Of a stretch of DNA of 64,000 nucleotides, positions 10,081 to 20,870 are shown in pieces. The translations under genes and the position numbers were made by a program. Position 1 is the stretch's first letter. Each line of letters starts with the position of its first letter. The notes under the pieces were generated by a model. The model saw only the letters and a list, made by a program, of their open reading frames with translations, was not told the DNA's origin and did not search any database. Source of the stretch: Blumeriella jaapii (taxonomy: Eukaryota; Ascomycota; Leotiomycetes; Helotiales; Drepanopezizaceae); contig VWND01000095.1 of NCBI GenBank assembly GCA_009599575.1, positions 310,001 to 374,000 on the forward strand, given 5' to 3'.

Positions 10081-10710
10081 AAAAAGGGTCTTTTGCTAAT
10101 ATGGATTTGAAAGCAATGCTTCTCGGGTTCGACGTGAGATCATTTTTAGTCAGGGATAAAACGGTCTTTTGCCAATATTAATTGGACTTGAAAGCAATGC
10201 TTCCCGGGTTCGACTTCGAGGTTATAACTTTTAGTCAAGGATAAAACGGTCTTTTGCTAATATTAATTGGACTTGAAAGCAATGCTTCCCGGGTTCGACT
10301 TCGAGATCACTTTTAGTCAGGGATAAAAGGTCCCTTGCCAATATTAATTGGACTTGAAAGCAATGTTTTCCGGGTTCGACGTCGAAATCACTTTCAGTCA
10401 GGGGGATAAACGGTCCCTTGCCAACATTAATTAGACTTGAAAGCAATGCTTTCCGGGTTCGACTTCGAGGTTATAACTCTTAGTCAAAGATAAAACGGTC
10501 CTTTGCCAATATTAATTGGACTTGAAAGCAATGCTTTCCGGGTTCGACTTCGAGATTACTCTTAGTCAGAGATAAAAGATCCTTTGCCAATATTAATTGG
10601 ACTTTGAAAGCAATGCTTCCCGGGTTCGACGTCGAGATTATTTTCAGTCAGGGATAAACGGTCCCTTGCCAATATAGACTTGAAATTGAATGCCTGCCGG
10701 CCGGTTCGTT
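10081..10710. repeat. Minisatellite of about eight 81-85-bp units inside the TRIM
   Basis: The block GAAAGCAATG starts at 10109, 10190, 10275, 10356, 10439, 10524 and 10606, with a diverged eighth unit at 10682. Each unit carries CGGGTTCGAC and AGTCAGGGATAAA-type blocks. Unit lengths differ by 1-4 bp, so no single reading frame runs through the array. GGTTCGAC resembles the B box of tRNA-type Pol III promoters. Confidence 0.85.
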
Positions 10711-10724
10711 TCGAAGATTCAGAT

Positions 10725-10992
10725 TGTGACGGGGGAACGATAATGAACCAGGGAGCAGAAAGTGCATTCATTTGATGAACTGAATCTTAAGGATTTGTAA
10801 GGATACGAAAGGTCGGTCTGGTTATATACCCGGGATTTATCTAGGTCGTGGTTACTTCGAAAGGTCGGTAAGGTTCGGAAGTTCGGTAAAGCTTCGGCCT
10901 TCGGCCCTCAGCTCCTGCCTTCAGCCCCTCGGCCCTCGGCCCTCAGCCCCCTCGGCCTATTGGCCGAGAACCGTGAATCGTGCCCTTTGACA
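10725..10992 (-). repeat. TRIM 5' LTR (268 bp)
   Basis: Begins TGTGACGGGG and ends CTTTGACA on the plus strand; followed by the duplication GCAAG. Confidence 0.9.
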
Positions 10993-10997
10993 GCAAG

Positions 10998-12027
10998 CAA
11001 AACGTAATAATCGAAAATAGCGTCGGTAGGATTTTCGATTTTTTTTTTTTTTTAAAAATCGGCGATATCGAATTTTATAATTATAATACGGTCGGAATCA
11101 GCAAGGCTTAAAGCGATCGAAACGTTAAAATAAATTACGAAGCAGCAGTTTCCGAAGTTCCGAGTAATCAAAGCAGCGAAATAAAAGCCGGAATGTATTT
11201 TAAAAGCTTGCTAAGTAAAATTATATAATATATTAGCGAAAAAAGCTGTAAGCGCTTTTTGGGTTTTAACCAGTCGGAAATAATATTTGTATATAATTTT
11301 TTTTTTTTTTATAAAATATAATAATAATTTGTTTTTTCCGTTGTGAAATTTTACGTAATTAACGAATTCGCAGCTTAATTTAAATAGATTTTAAAATATA
11401 TTTTCGGTCGAAAAGCCAAAAAAGTCGGCTTTTAAAAATATCCGTTGCTTTTATTTTTTTACGTTTTAATCGAATTTTATAATCGCGCTGAAAATTTTAG
11501 AATTTATTTTAAAATTTGCGTAGCCCAAATAAGCTTTAGCACGCGCTTTAGTAATTTTCGCAGTTTTTCGTCGGAATATAAATTGGTTATTAAAATTAAT
11601 TTCGAACACGTCGTAATTCGAATTTTTAATAACAGCGAATCGATTAGTAAAATCGATAACGTTAATTTTTTTTGTAATTAAATCGCAATACGCCGCGTAA
11701 TAGCGTACGTGAAAATAGCAGAATTTGCCGTTTTTTTTGGCGTTAATATTATTTGTAAAAACGAAATTAAAAAATCGAAGTTTTTCAACGAAAAAAAGCT
11801 CGAGTAAAAACGGGTTATCGTTTTTAAAGATTTTTTTTATTTGCTTTGGCGTATTACATTTGCAATTTTCCGAAAAAAGCTTGGTTTAGTTTTCGTTCGA
11901 AGCAAAAAAAAAAAAGCTGACGGATTTATTTGATTTTTATATAAAAGTATCGAAATAAAACTTTTAAATCGTAACGTCGTCGAAAGCGAAAGTTTTAAGC
12001 AAAATAATTTAATTTTATACTTTTTAT
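10998..12027 (-). pseudogene. Unknown reading frame in Ty3-c 3' region, middle part
   Basis: Not recognised. Leftward blocks with few stops are RYYAAYCDLITKKINVIDF, VIKNSNYDVFEINFNNQFIF, RRKTAKITKARAKAYLGYAN, KTQKALTAFFANILYNFT and AFKIHSGFYFAALITRNFG. Stops are TAA/TAG only. The segment runs into the TRIM at 10992. The density of long open stretches suggests a once-coding sequence, but the family is unknown to me and no catalytic motif is evident. Confidence 0.4.
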
Positions 12028-13560
12028 ATGATTTTTTCCGCGATAATTTCGATATTTTTTTTTAGGCTTTTTCGATCGAATCGTATAATAATCGAAATTT
12101 TAAATACTTTTATTAAAGTTTCGAATATTAACGGTAATAATACGACGTTTTTAAACGCAGTAAACGTTTTTGATATTTGCGTATTTAGTTTCGAAAAATC
12201 AGATTTAAAATCGTTTAAATTTTTTTTTTTCGAAGTATCGGCGTTTTCTGAATCTGATTTCGTAAAGTCGTCGCGTTTTTTATTAATTAGCTTAAAGGCT
12301 GTGATTCGGCGTCGATTTCCGGCTGTTTTTATTCGCGGTGCTTTTTTTATTAGCGACGCGAATAGTTTTTTCTTTCGAATAAAAAAAGTTTCGAAAATAT
12401 CGGCGCGTTTTTTTACGTTTTTTATTTTTATTTTTTCCGGAATTGTTTTTATAAATATAATAAGTTTTTTGTATTCGAATAAACGGTTGTTTGTTATTAC
12501 GCTTTTGATTTCGTTTTCGAATTCGTTTTCGATAATTAAAAATAAAAATCGCCGAATTATTTTAGTTGTTTAAAAATATTAATTGCCACCGCGTGTGTTT
12601 TTTCGAATTAAACGAGGATAATATTAGCTTTTTCGTTTTTTTCGTTATCGTAGATTTAAAATATCGAAATAGCGTCGTTTTTTTTTTCGGTATAAAAATG
12701 CTATATTTAGCGACGCTTAGTTTTTTGCTTTAAAAAAAAATTAAATTTAAAGTTTCGCAGCCGATTAGAATTTTTTTTAATAATTGTATAGCGTCGTCGA
12801 TTAATTTGCAAATAATTGTAAAAAAGTTTGTGAACCTGCGCGCTTTTAGGTTATTAGCTTTTAACGCTTGCGCTTTAAAAATATAAGCGTTTAGTACCCA
12901 GACTTTTTTTTTCGTAAAAGTAATAGTTTCGAAAAAGCGAGCGAAATGCCGAAGTAGAATAATACCGGTAATTTTATTAAAAACGTATTTTTAAATATCT
13001 TTTTCTCGTTGATTTAGCAAAAAGCGCAAGATTCGGTCTGTTATTTTTTTTTTATTATTTCGAGCTTTTTTTGCTTCGGCGAAGGTTTTTGAAGCGTTAT
13101 CGTAATTCAGCAGGAATTTATCGTAATTAAGACTTTTGCGAACGAATTCAGTTTTAACAAAGCTTTTGTAATCGAATAGAAATTCGTTGACGTTTTTAAT
13201 TATTATATCGAATTATTTTATAAACGTTTTTATAAAAGTAATTTATTAATTTGGAATAGCGGTATTATACGCCTGCTTAAATTCGAAAAGATTGCGTATA
13301 ATAGTTCCGTTTCAAAGTAAGTTAAAAATAAGCTTGCCAGGTTTAGCAACGTTTTGTTTAAAAACGATATAATATCGATGGGTTTATTAATTAAAAAAGT
13401 ATATTATATTTATTAAAAAGTAATTAGGAAAAAGTACGGAAATTGTAAAATATTTGTATTTAAAAATTACGGGAATTCGTATGCTATTTTTTTATTAAAT
13501 TATAATTGTTTAAGCAGGCATTCGTTTAAAACAACGAAAAAAGTAAATAGTGCAGAAAGT
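12028..13560 (-). pseudogene. Unknown reading frame in Ty3-c 3' region, proximal part
   Basis: Not recognised. Leftward the frame passes EFKQAYNTAIPN, SLNYDKFLLNYDNASKTFAE, LRHFARFFETITFTKKKVWV, NAYIFKAQALKANNLKARRF and KLIDDAIQLLKKILIGCETL. It is then fully open from 12573 to 12028 with an acidic, Ser-rich stretch (KSDSENADTS). The plus strand is also open across 12028-12573, but that frame is F/I/S-rich and looks like the antisense. The region contains one copy of the 33-bp palindromic motif. It could be an extra ORF of the element; a second nested element is the alternative. Confidence 0.45.
12331..12363 (+). repeat. 33-bp palindromic motif, copy in Ty3-c 3' region
   Basis: ATTCGCGGTGC at the left and ACGCGAAT at the right give a perfect 7-bp terminal inverted repeat (ATTCGCG/CGCGAAT) around a T-rich centre. 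Confidence 0.7.
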
Positions 13561-13989
13561 AGCAAATAATAAAATATATAAAAAATGGTTTTCGTAAAAT
13601 ATGCGAGCAATATAAATATATTAAATATGCGGCTTAAATATGTATAAAGCTTTTGTTTTAGTAAATAAAAAGTAAAATTAAATAAAAAAAAATATAATAA
13701 ATGTTTTAAATAATATAAAAAAAAATCTTAAAAATAAATAGTATATATAAAACAAAATGATTAGATTGTATATAAGCAAAGCAAAATAAAAACAATAGAA
13801 TAATATATAATTAAAAAAAAAATAATAGGCAATAAAAATAATAAAACAATTAATAAACAATTTTATATGCACTTTTTTTCTTTTCGGTTATAAGTGAAAT
13901 TACGATTTAAATTGTGTTTTCAGCCGCCGGATTATCGTTCGGTTGTTTTCAAACCTTTTCAAAAGGGTTTTTTTTTTCAGAAGTATAAT
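13561..13989. other. AT-rich spacer downstream of the Ty3-c integrase
   Basis: Almost pure A/T with short oligo-A and oligo-T runs. A minus-strand frame at 13678-13872 is all F/I/L/Y and looks like composition rather than a membrane protein. Nothing else is seen. Confidence 0.6.
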
Positions 13990-15119
13990 CGTTTTGATCG
14001 GAATCGTCGTCGAAATCGCTAGAATCGGAGTCGCTATTTAAATCAAAATCCAAAAGATAAATTTACTGGTTTTTTTTGTAAAATCGTTTTAACCGGTTGG
14101 CGGCGAACGTTTTTTTCAGTTTTGTTTATCGAATTTCGTAAGCTTGTAATAGCTTTTATTTAATTCGGTTTCGTATACTTCGTAGGATCCAAGCTATTTA
14201 TAATTAAACTTAATATCGGCCGATTTGTCGATAGCGCGCTGAACGTTGTAAATTAAAATCAGATTTCTTTTTTTAATTAACGTTTTTTTTAAAACTTTGG
14301 TTTTATTCCAAACTTTTTTAGCTGCTTTTTTATATTTTTTTTTTTTTAAAATCATTTTTTTTATATTTATATCGCGGTAATTTAATTGTTTAAATTTTAT
14401 TATTAGCAAATTTGCTTTCGTTTTTATTTTAACCACGTTATAAAACTTTTATATAAATCATTTTGTTTTTAAAGGCAGTCGAGCGTTTTTGCCGTATTAA
14501 ATGAAAAATAAAATTATTTTAATAAAAGCGTATATGCATATGCGCATAATAAAAAGCATTTTCGAAAATTTCCGCGATTAACGCTTATAGCTTTTTCGAG
14601 TGGCTTTTGAAAAGCTGTTAAAAATATTTTTATAATTTCGTTTTACGGATCCGTTGCTTTTCGAATTGTAAGCTGAAATTTAAATGCGTAAATACCGTAT
14701 TTTTTTGTAAAAGTTTCGATAACGCTTTTGTTTTCGAATTTATTATCGACGTTTAATTTTCCAAATAAATCGTATCGATATATAACGTTTTTTTAAAAAA
14801 AGATCGTTATAATTTCGAAAGTAGCGTTTCGGAAAAGTTTTTTTTTAAGCTATTCGAACAAATCGTCGATAGCGAATACAAAGCATATATATCCGCGGTC
14901 GGTGGTCGGTACGCGTATAACGTCGAGATTGATTTTTTTTTAAATTTTAAAAAACTACGTCGGATATAATAAGTTTTTTTTTCGGCCAAGTTTTCGTTTT
15001 TAGCAAAAAATATAATTTTTAACGAAAGCTTTGCAATTTTCGAAGTATTTTTTTTATTAAAAATCGTTTTTAATTCGGTGATAAATGGCTTTAGCTTTTT
15101 CATAAAACACTTTTTCGTA
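13990..15119 (-). pseudogene. pol: Ty3-c integrase, core and C-terminal part
   Basis: Leftward from the copy C junction: MKKLKPFITELKTIFNKKN region, then the core block LFGKLNVDNKFENKSVIETF (about 14700-14760). The core corresponds to the 'VDNGPENK' motif of a fungal Ty3 subfamily. Next come KKYGIYAFKF, ITWLK near 14440 and an open frame (14436-14194) with LNYRDINIKKMILKKKKY and NLILIYNVQRAIDKSAD. The element ends its coding region with AANRLKRFYKK and an acidic Ser/Asp tail (DSDSSDFDDDSD). The catalytic Asp of the VDN motif is present; stops and a frame change make it non-functional. Confidence 0.8.
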
Positions 15120-15124
15120 AGCTT

Positions 15125-15423
15125 TGTGACGATCTAATCAGTCGAAGGGCTGGGAAATCAGTCAACTGGTCGCCGTGTTCATATAGTATAAGAAACGAGC
15201 CTTTGGTTCTGTAACAACAAAAATATTCATTTAGAATTAACAATTGCAAAAAGCAGAAATTGCTAAAGGAAAAGAGCCTTATATATATAATAGTTTCCAC
15301 AGTTAATGGAAAAACCCACCAGAAGACCAGAGAGCTTGCAGCTATACGTAATTGCTGGGGAGATTGCAGCTATACGTAGTTGCTGGGATAATACGAGAGG
15401 TGGCAACAAAATAAATCGTTATA
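15125..15423 (-). repeat. 3' LTR of Ty3-a copy C (299 bp)
   Basis: Plus strand starts TGTGACGATC and ends AATCGTTATA. This is the long LTR form with two adjacent 28-bp units, readable as repeated 'gcagctatacgta' at about 15337-15392. Confidence 0.92.
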
Positions 15424-15436
15424 TTACCTTCCCGTT
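15424..15436 (-). other. Polypurine tract of Ty3-a copy C
   Basis: Plus strand TTACCTTCCCGTT, complement AACGGGAAGGTAA, directly against the 3' LTR. Confidence 0.75.
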
Positions 15437-17225
15437 CGAAAAAAGCGCGCCCTCGAGCTTTTATCTATTGGTACGTCATTATTCAAATAATCGTACGAAT
15501 CCGAACCTTCGAAATACGCCTTCAGCTAATCTACAAGTTTTGCAAAAGGACCGGAAAGCTTCTTATGCGCCAAATAAAAGTCGCGCACTTTTAAAAAAGC
15601 GTATATAAAATTAAACGCGGAGTACCACGTGAGATTTTCATCTAAGCTTATTCAAAAAACTCTGTATTAAAAGGTTTTCCGTTGCATTCGACAGGCGATC
15701 AATTTTTCGATTTCGTATTTAAGCTTATCAGTTATATTAATAAATTTAAAAGCTGAATTAATCTGACCTGAAAGCGCGTCGTTAGCTGTTTTACGTAATC
15801 GATTAGCGTGAAAAACTAAATGTACGTTTATAATATTAAAAAGGTTTAGCTTGAAAGCGTTATCGAAAATTTTGGCTACAATTTTAAAAAGGCCGTTTAT
15901 AAAATTGTCGAGCTTGCGGAAAAGTCGAGAGATCGGAAATAAACGCATATCGAGCTATACGTAGTCGCTAACGTTAAAATCGATCGCGCGGCGAAATTTA
16001 TTCGCACTTTTTTTCATCTTGTCGTATGTTTATTAAAAATGCGATTTGGCGAGGTTTCAGGCGTCGTAATAACGGCGAGCGTACGCACGAGCTTCGTTTG
16101 CGTTTAATTTATATAAAAGATTAGGAAAAAGGAAAGTATCGAGCTTCTAATTCCAATTGATATAAAAAGTATAACCGTATACAATTTCAAAAAGTGAAAG
16201 GCTATTTAGACTCTCGTAAGAAAAAATCATTTAGGCGAAATCCATTATTAAAAAAAATTCGCTTTAATCGTTTTAATAAAAGTTTACGAAAAGTCGAAAG
16301 CGTTTTTGCAGATATTGGTTATAAATTTCGGTTTGACCGTCGGTTTCAAAATAAGCGGCTGTCGAAAGCTTTAGTTGCGTACCGAATATTTTGTTTAATT
16401 CAGATCAGAAGGTAGATTAATATTAAAAGCTACGATCGCTAATAATACTTTTTAAAAAGCCAAAATATTTATATACGTGGAATATATATAATTTGGCAAA
16501 GTTTCGAACGTCGATATTTTTATAACAGAAAATCGAAATAGCTTGCTTAAAAAAGCGATTTATCACTACGAATACGTTATCGTAACCGTGTTTGTTTTTG
16601 TTAAAATTGCAAAAGTCTATTATAACGTGCTTTCAAAAATGGTCAGAAACAAAAAAGCTAAAAAAAGCCGGAGCGCTTATTTTTTGAAACAAAACTCTTT
16701 CGATAAGCGTGGCAGTTGCGACAATATTATTTTACGAAAGCTGTTATACTTCGCTAATAATATTGGTCCGAAAGCAATTGCGTAGTTTTGCGAACGCTGA
16801 AATAAGCGGTGGAAATCTGGTCGTGCATTTTTCGTATAAAAGCCAGACGAAAATAATCGACGTCTGGTATTATTAAACGACCGTAATATAACAGCAGATC
16901 GCGTTCAAATATATACGAAATATTATTATCGTTGTTTTTTTTCGTAGCGTTTCGTACAGCTTCCTTTCGGAAGGCCATCAGGCTGCTAGCTGTGCGATTA
17001 GCGTGAAAAAGCTAGTTAACGACACGGAATGCGAGTAAAAAATCAGCTATTTCAACGATAAAAACAGCTATTTCGGAAGCCGTAAAAAATCGAAGTTTTT
17101 TAGTTAAAAAGCGGTGATCGATCTGATCGGTTCGGTAAAAGATTTGCAGGCGCTGGATGCGTTTAAAAAAGTTTTGGCGATCGAATTCGTTCGTACGACG
17201 TATTAATGCGTCAGCCAAAAAATTA
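15437..17225 (-). pseudogene. pol: Ty3-a integrase and chromodomain-like tail (copy C)
   Basis: Rightmost blocks are DALIRRTNEFDRQNFFKRIQ and the zinc-finger region MHDQISTAYFSVRKTTQLLS, where the first His is kept and the second is Tyr. Next comes the core, then the C-terminal frame open at 15948-15667: LINGLFKIVAKIFDNAFKL-type block (read FINGLFKIVAKIF) and KLKYEIEKLIACRMQRK. Domain order and length match copy A. Several stops. Confidence 0.85.
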
Positions 17226-17650
17226 TGTTTATTTGATTTATACGTAATGAAAAAGTTGTAGTCGGCGAGAAGCTCGGCCCAGCGTATTTATCGAGCGTTT
17301 AAAAATTTAAAAGTTATAAAGTATTTCAAAGCTTTATAATTAGTAATTATTTTGATTTAATAAACTAAGCCAATTAGTTTAGCACAAAAGTTGCCTAGAA
17401 ATCTCACGATTGCGAGCATTTCTTTATCGTATACGACGTAGTTTAACTTTGCGAAAGCCATGATTTTGCTGAAATAAGCGATTAAAAGCCAGTCGTCGCT
17501 ATAGAATTGCGAAAGCATAAAAGCTATTACGCCGTCGGAAGCGTTAGTTTTTAATATGCAAAAAAGGTTTTGCCTGTAATATTATAGAACTGGTGCAGTA
17601 ATAAAAGCTAATATAAAAAGATCGAAACTCTTTTGATATTTAAAAATGAA
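17226..17650 (-). pseudogene. pol: Ty3-a RNase H (copy C)
   Basis: Leftward reading gives the FDGVIAFMLSQF block (from about 17550) and the AKLNYVVYDKEMLAIV block near 17415-17460, then NKHNFLADALIRRT at the junction with integrase. Compared with copy A, more Trp/Gln codons survive. Interrupted by stops. Confidence 0.78.
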
Positions 17651-18730
17651 ATTGTAAAAAACGTTAGCTTTGGTTAAATGGACCAAAAGCTTTGCAATTA
17701 TACCGTAATTTCGAATAAAACGTCGATAAAAATTATAAAAACCAAAAAAGCTTTGTACATTTTTTACAATAATAAAAGGCTTTTAGTGAACGACCACGGA
17801 AACTTTTTTTGGATTTACTTTTAGACCTTTAATCGAAATAATAAAATCTAAGTAACGAATCCGAATAACGTTGAATTCAGACTTCCGAATATCGGCCTAT
17901 AATCCAGCGTCAGCGAGCTTTTAAAACATTTTGCGAACGTATATAACGTATTCCAAAAGGTCGGACGAATAAATAAAAATATTATTTAGATATGCAATGC
18001 AAAAATCGTTTAAATAATCGAAAAAAACGTCGTTTATATAACGTTGGTAAATTGCGGGTTTATTAATAAGGCCAAAAAATAGCATTTTGCATTTATAAGC
18101 GCCGTAACGCGTACGAAACGTCGTTAGTTTTTCATTGGCGAGGTCTATTCGAATTTTGTAAAAAGCTTAACGAATATCGAATTTCGTAAAGATTCGCGCT
18201 TCCGAAAAACGAGCAAAAATCTTATCGATAAAAAAAAAAAAATAGCGATTTTTACGAATAATATTATTAAAAGCTCGATAGTCGATATAAAAACGCAATA
18301 AACCGTCGGGTTTTTTAGCGAAAAGCATTAGAGCAGCGAAAAAAGCGGTGAAAAGTTCGATAAAACCTTTGTTAAAATTGTTTTGCAAATAGGTTTTAAC
18401 AATTTCGAGCTTTGAAATCGATATTTTATATAAAAAAGTATATTTCAGCTTTTTTTCATTTATAATAAGCTCGATTTTATAGTCGTAAGGCCGGTGAAAA
18501 GCTAGCTCGTTACTGGCGGCCTTAGAAAACACGTGTTCGAGGTCTTTATATTCCGAGGAAAAAAATTCGAGGAAAGGTTTATTCGAAGTTAGTTCTGCTA
18601 AGCTAATTGAAAGGGTCGAAATCGATATTTTATTGGTTCTGAAACGTTCGAAAAAACTGTGAAATTGGGTTTTAAAAAAAGTATTATACGTAAAATCGTT
18701 TAGTATTTTGTCGATTTCGTACAAAAAGAT
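17651..18730 (-). pseudogene. pol: Ty3-a reverse transcriptase (copy C)
   Basis: The N-terminal part is open for 185 codons from 18724 to 18167: YEIDKILNDFTYNTFFK, EYKDLEHVFSKAASNELAFH, LLRFYIDYRAFNNI and ARIFTKFDIR. The palm follows with FRTRYGAYKCK and the signature YLNN at 17992-17981 in place of Y-x-D-D. Stops follow. Confidence 0.9.
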
Positions 18731-19056
18731 TGAAAATATTTCAATTGCTTTTTTTTTGAAAATCAGCTTAAAAACGTATGCAATAATCTGACAGATAGAA
18801 ATTAAATAAGCAGTAGATTAAAAAACTCGTTTTCGAACTGATCGTTTAAAAAGTTCAGAAAATAACTTATTTAAATTATCGATTATATTAAACTGAAAGG
18901 CCATCGCGGCGAAGGTTTTTTTTCGGTTTTTGATATAATTGTTTTTCGTAAAACGAAAAAGCTGTTTTGACGAAAAAAAAAAAAAAAAAAAAGAAAAAAA
19001 ATAATAAAAAAAAGATCGGCAGCCTAGAAAAGTAGTGTAATTTCTTATATTATTTT

Positions 19057-19089
19057 ATTGGCGTCGTTATCGAAATTAGCACCGCGAAT
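19057..19089 (-). repeat. 33-bp near-palindromic motif, copy in Ty3-a C
   Basis: The minus strand reads ATTCGCGGTGC ... GACGCCAAT. Same place between protease and RT as in copies A, B and D. Confidence 0.7.
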
Positions 19090-19476
19090 AAAATTCGATC
19101 TTTTCGCGCTTCGCATAGCGTCGTAAATCTGCCACAATTAGTTAAAATTCTTGTCACGTTTTACAGCGTCGTTTTAATAGCGAAATTAAATCTTTCGAAA
19201 ATGCAAATAAAAGACTTTAATACAACAAGCGTAAAAAGCTGTGGAAAAATAAAACTTCGGCTAATAAAGCTTGCGTTTATTACAGTTTAATAAAACTTGA
19301 TATTCGGCCAGCCAAGCTTTTTCTAAAATCATACTATAATTTCCGAGGTTAATAATTAAAAAAAAAATAAACGATTGTATTCGATTGTTAATAATAAAAT
19401 TAAAAAGCGTAAAATATGTAATTAAATGGCTACGAGTTTTATTATACTTTTTTATAAAAAAAAAAGCCGGGAGAAA

Positions 19477-19668
19477 TTAAATCAAAGGTTTTAAAAAGAA
19501 AAAAAAGGATTTAATCAGCGCCGAATCGATTAACGCATAACCGTTCGCTTTAAAGTCGGCGAACGCTTTTATCTTATACGAAAGGCCATTTTTAATAAAT
19601 ATAACGGAAATTGTTAATAAATCGCTATCAAAAAGCTTTCGAACGTCAAAATAACGCATATCGCGCAA
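19477..19668 (-). pseudogene. pro: Ty3-a aspartic protease remnant (copy C)
   Basis: Frame MRDMRYFDVRKLFDSDLLTI followed by IKNGLSYKIKAFADFKANGY. It positions the protease active site as DFKA where D-S/T-G-A is expected; the two middle residues fit C-to-T and G-to-A changes. Confidence 0.68.
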
Positions 19669-19799
19669 TACGCTTAAAAAAAAAGCTTTGCTTAAATCTG
19701 AGCGTTTCTCCGATTAACGGAAAAGCTTTCAACTTTTTTATATGCATTTTAAAAGTCGTTTGAAAAAGGGTTTTCGTTTTTACTATTATTATCGAAGGG

Positions 19800-20870
19800 C
19801 GAATCTTCGGCCGGTTCGATCTCGTTTACATCTACCAGCCTGAAAGAGCTTTTAAGTAAAACCGAAAATCGGCCCGTAAAAAATCTTGCAAATTAATTTT
19901 TTTAAACTTTCTGATATAAAATAAAAAACGAGCGTTGTCGTTGATCCGATCGAAAGGGAAAAACGCCAAGGGGGGCGTTCTGGCGTGAAGGAAAAAGAAA
20001 AACAAAAGGCTGAAAGGAAGCTTATGAAGCATTTGAACGATTTTCGTACGTACGATTTAATTCGTAGTACGCTTTGGTTAAAAATCTATTATTTTGATAA
20101 ATGGTAAATTTGGTTGAAAAGCGACTCGCGTATAAAATTCGTTTAGCCAATTGACTTTGTTTTTTTTGACGAACGGCGGTAAGCCAATTTTTAAAAGTCG
20201 TTGTACGCGTTTATTCTAAATGCAGCTTTTTTCGTAGACGCTTTGGTATTTTGTCGCGAAAAGCGTTTCGAAGCTGTTTGTTAGTCCGTATTTAAGCGTT
20301 CGCTGCGAAAATGGAAAATCGCAGGTAAAATCGCCAAAAATCGTCGTGCGTATTTATTACAAGCATTTTAAACTCGTTTTCGGCTTTTTAAACGTCGGAA
20401 GAATCGGCTAGAAAATCGGCGATCTTTTTAATTAATTTTTCGAAAAATATAAGGTCGGAGCGGTCTAAAATACGCGGAGTTAGGAACTTTTTTGCTACGC
20501 TTTCGGTTTAATCGAATATATAATTCTTGCGAAATCGATCGCCAGCGAAATAGTCGTAGTAAAGTTCGAAATTGTCGAAAACTTTAATTTTTTAATAGCG
20601 TGCTTTGTAATTTTTACTATTATTTAGTTTAAACTTAAGATTCGAAACGCGTTTTATACGAATTAATCGAAAATCAGCAGATAAATAGAAACTATAGCGT
20701 TTAAAAGGCGCGCTAAAATCTTGGCCGTCAGAAGGAAATTTAAAAAAAGTTCGCGAAAAGCGTAGAGGTTGGTTTGCAGCGTTTGTTGATTAAAATGAAA
20801 CGTTGCGAGAAGGGAAAGAAGCAGCAGATTCGCGACTGGCAGAAGCACGTTCGATAAATTTTATCAAACG
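19800..20870 (-). pseudogene. gag: Ty3-a gag (copy C)
   Basis: Capsid-region frame comparable to copy B. It contains the FDNFELYYDYF-like and HDDFWRFYLRFSIFAAN-like blocks (about 20290-20570) and the C-terminal frame open at 20032-19832 (FFFLHARTPPLAFFPFDRIN). No CCHC knuckle. Broken by stops. Confidence 0.7.

Larger units (their letters stand above)
9772..10992 (-). mobile_element. Non-autonomous LTR element (TRIM-like), GCAAG target duplication
   Basis: Two 268-bp direct repeats (9772-10039, 10725-10992) flank about 0.69 kb with no coding frame. Termini are TG...CA type (TGTGACGG, ending TTTGATA or TTTGACA). A perfect 5-bp duplication GCAAG lies at 9767-9771 and 10993-10997. A purine-rich tract complementary to 10040-10056 (AAAAGAGGGAAAAG on the minus strand) abuts the left LTR, which sets minus orientation. 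The sequence is GC-rich and far less mutated than the surrounding Ty3-c, so the insertion is younger. The interior is a minisatellite. Confidence 0.9.

Noticed and set aside
10231..10771. Repeated peptide EVEPGKHCFQVQLIL as a tandem-repeat protein, or the array as CRISPR
   Set aside because: Unit lengths vary by 1-4 bp so the frame is not kept across units. There are no spacers between repeats and the setting is a fungal LTR element.
12028..12573. 181-codon plus-strand frame as a host or membrane protein
   Set aside because: It is F/I/S-rich with no recognisable domain and lies exactly opposite an open minus-strand frame within Ty3-c. Low-complexity AT-rich DNA with depleted CpA easily leaves antisense frames open.
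8792..13560. Helitron, hAT or other DNA transposon inside Ty3-c
   Set aside because: I found no terminal inverted repeats, target duplication, Helitron-type hairpin end or DDE, Rep or helicase motif. Kept as unknown rather than assigned.
13678..13872. Minus-strand frame of F/I/Y/L residues as a small membrane protein
   Set aside because: Pure composition effect of A/T runs; no start context, no neighbours and no residue variety.
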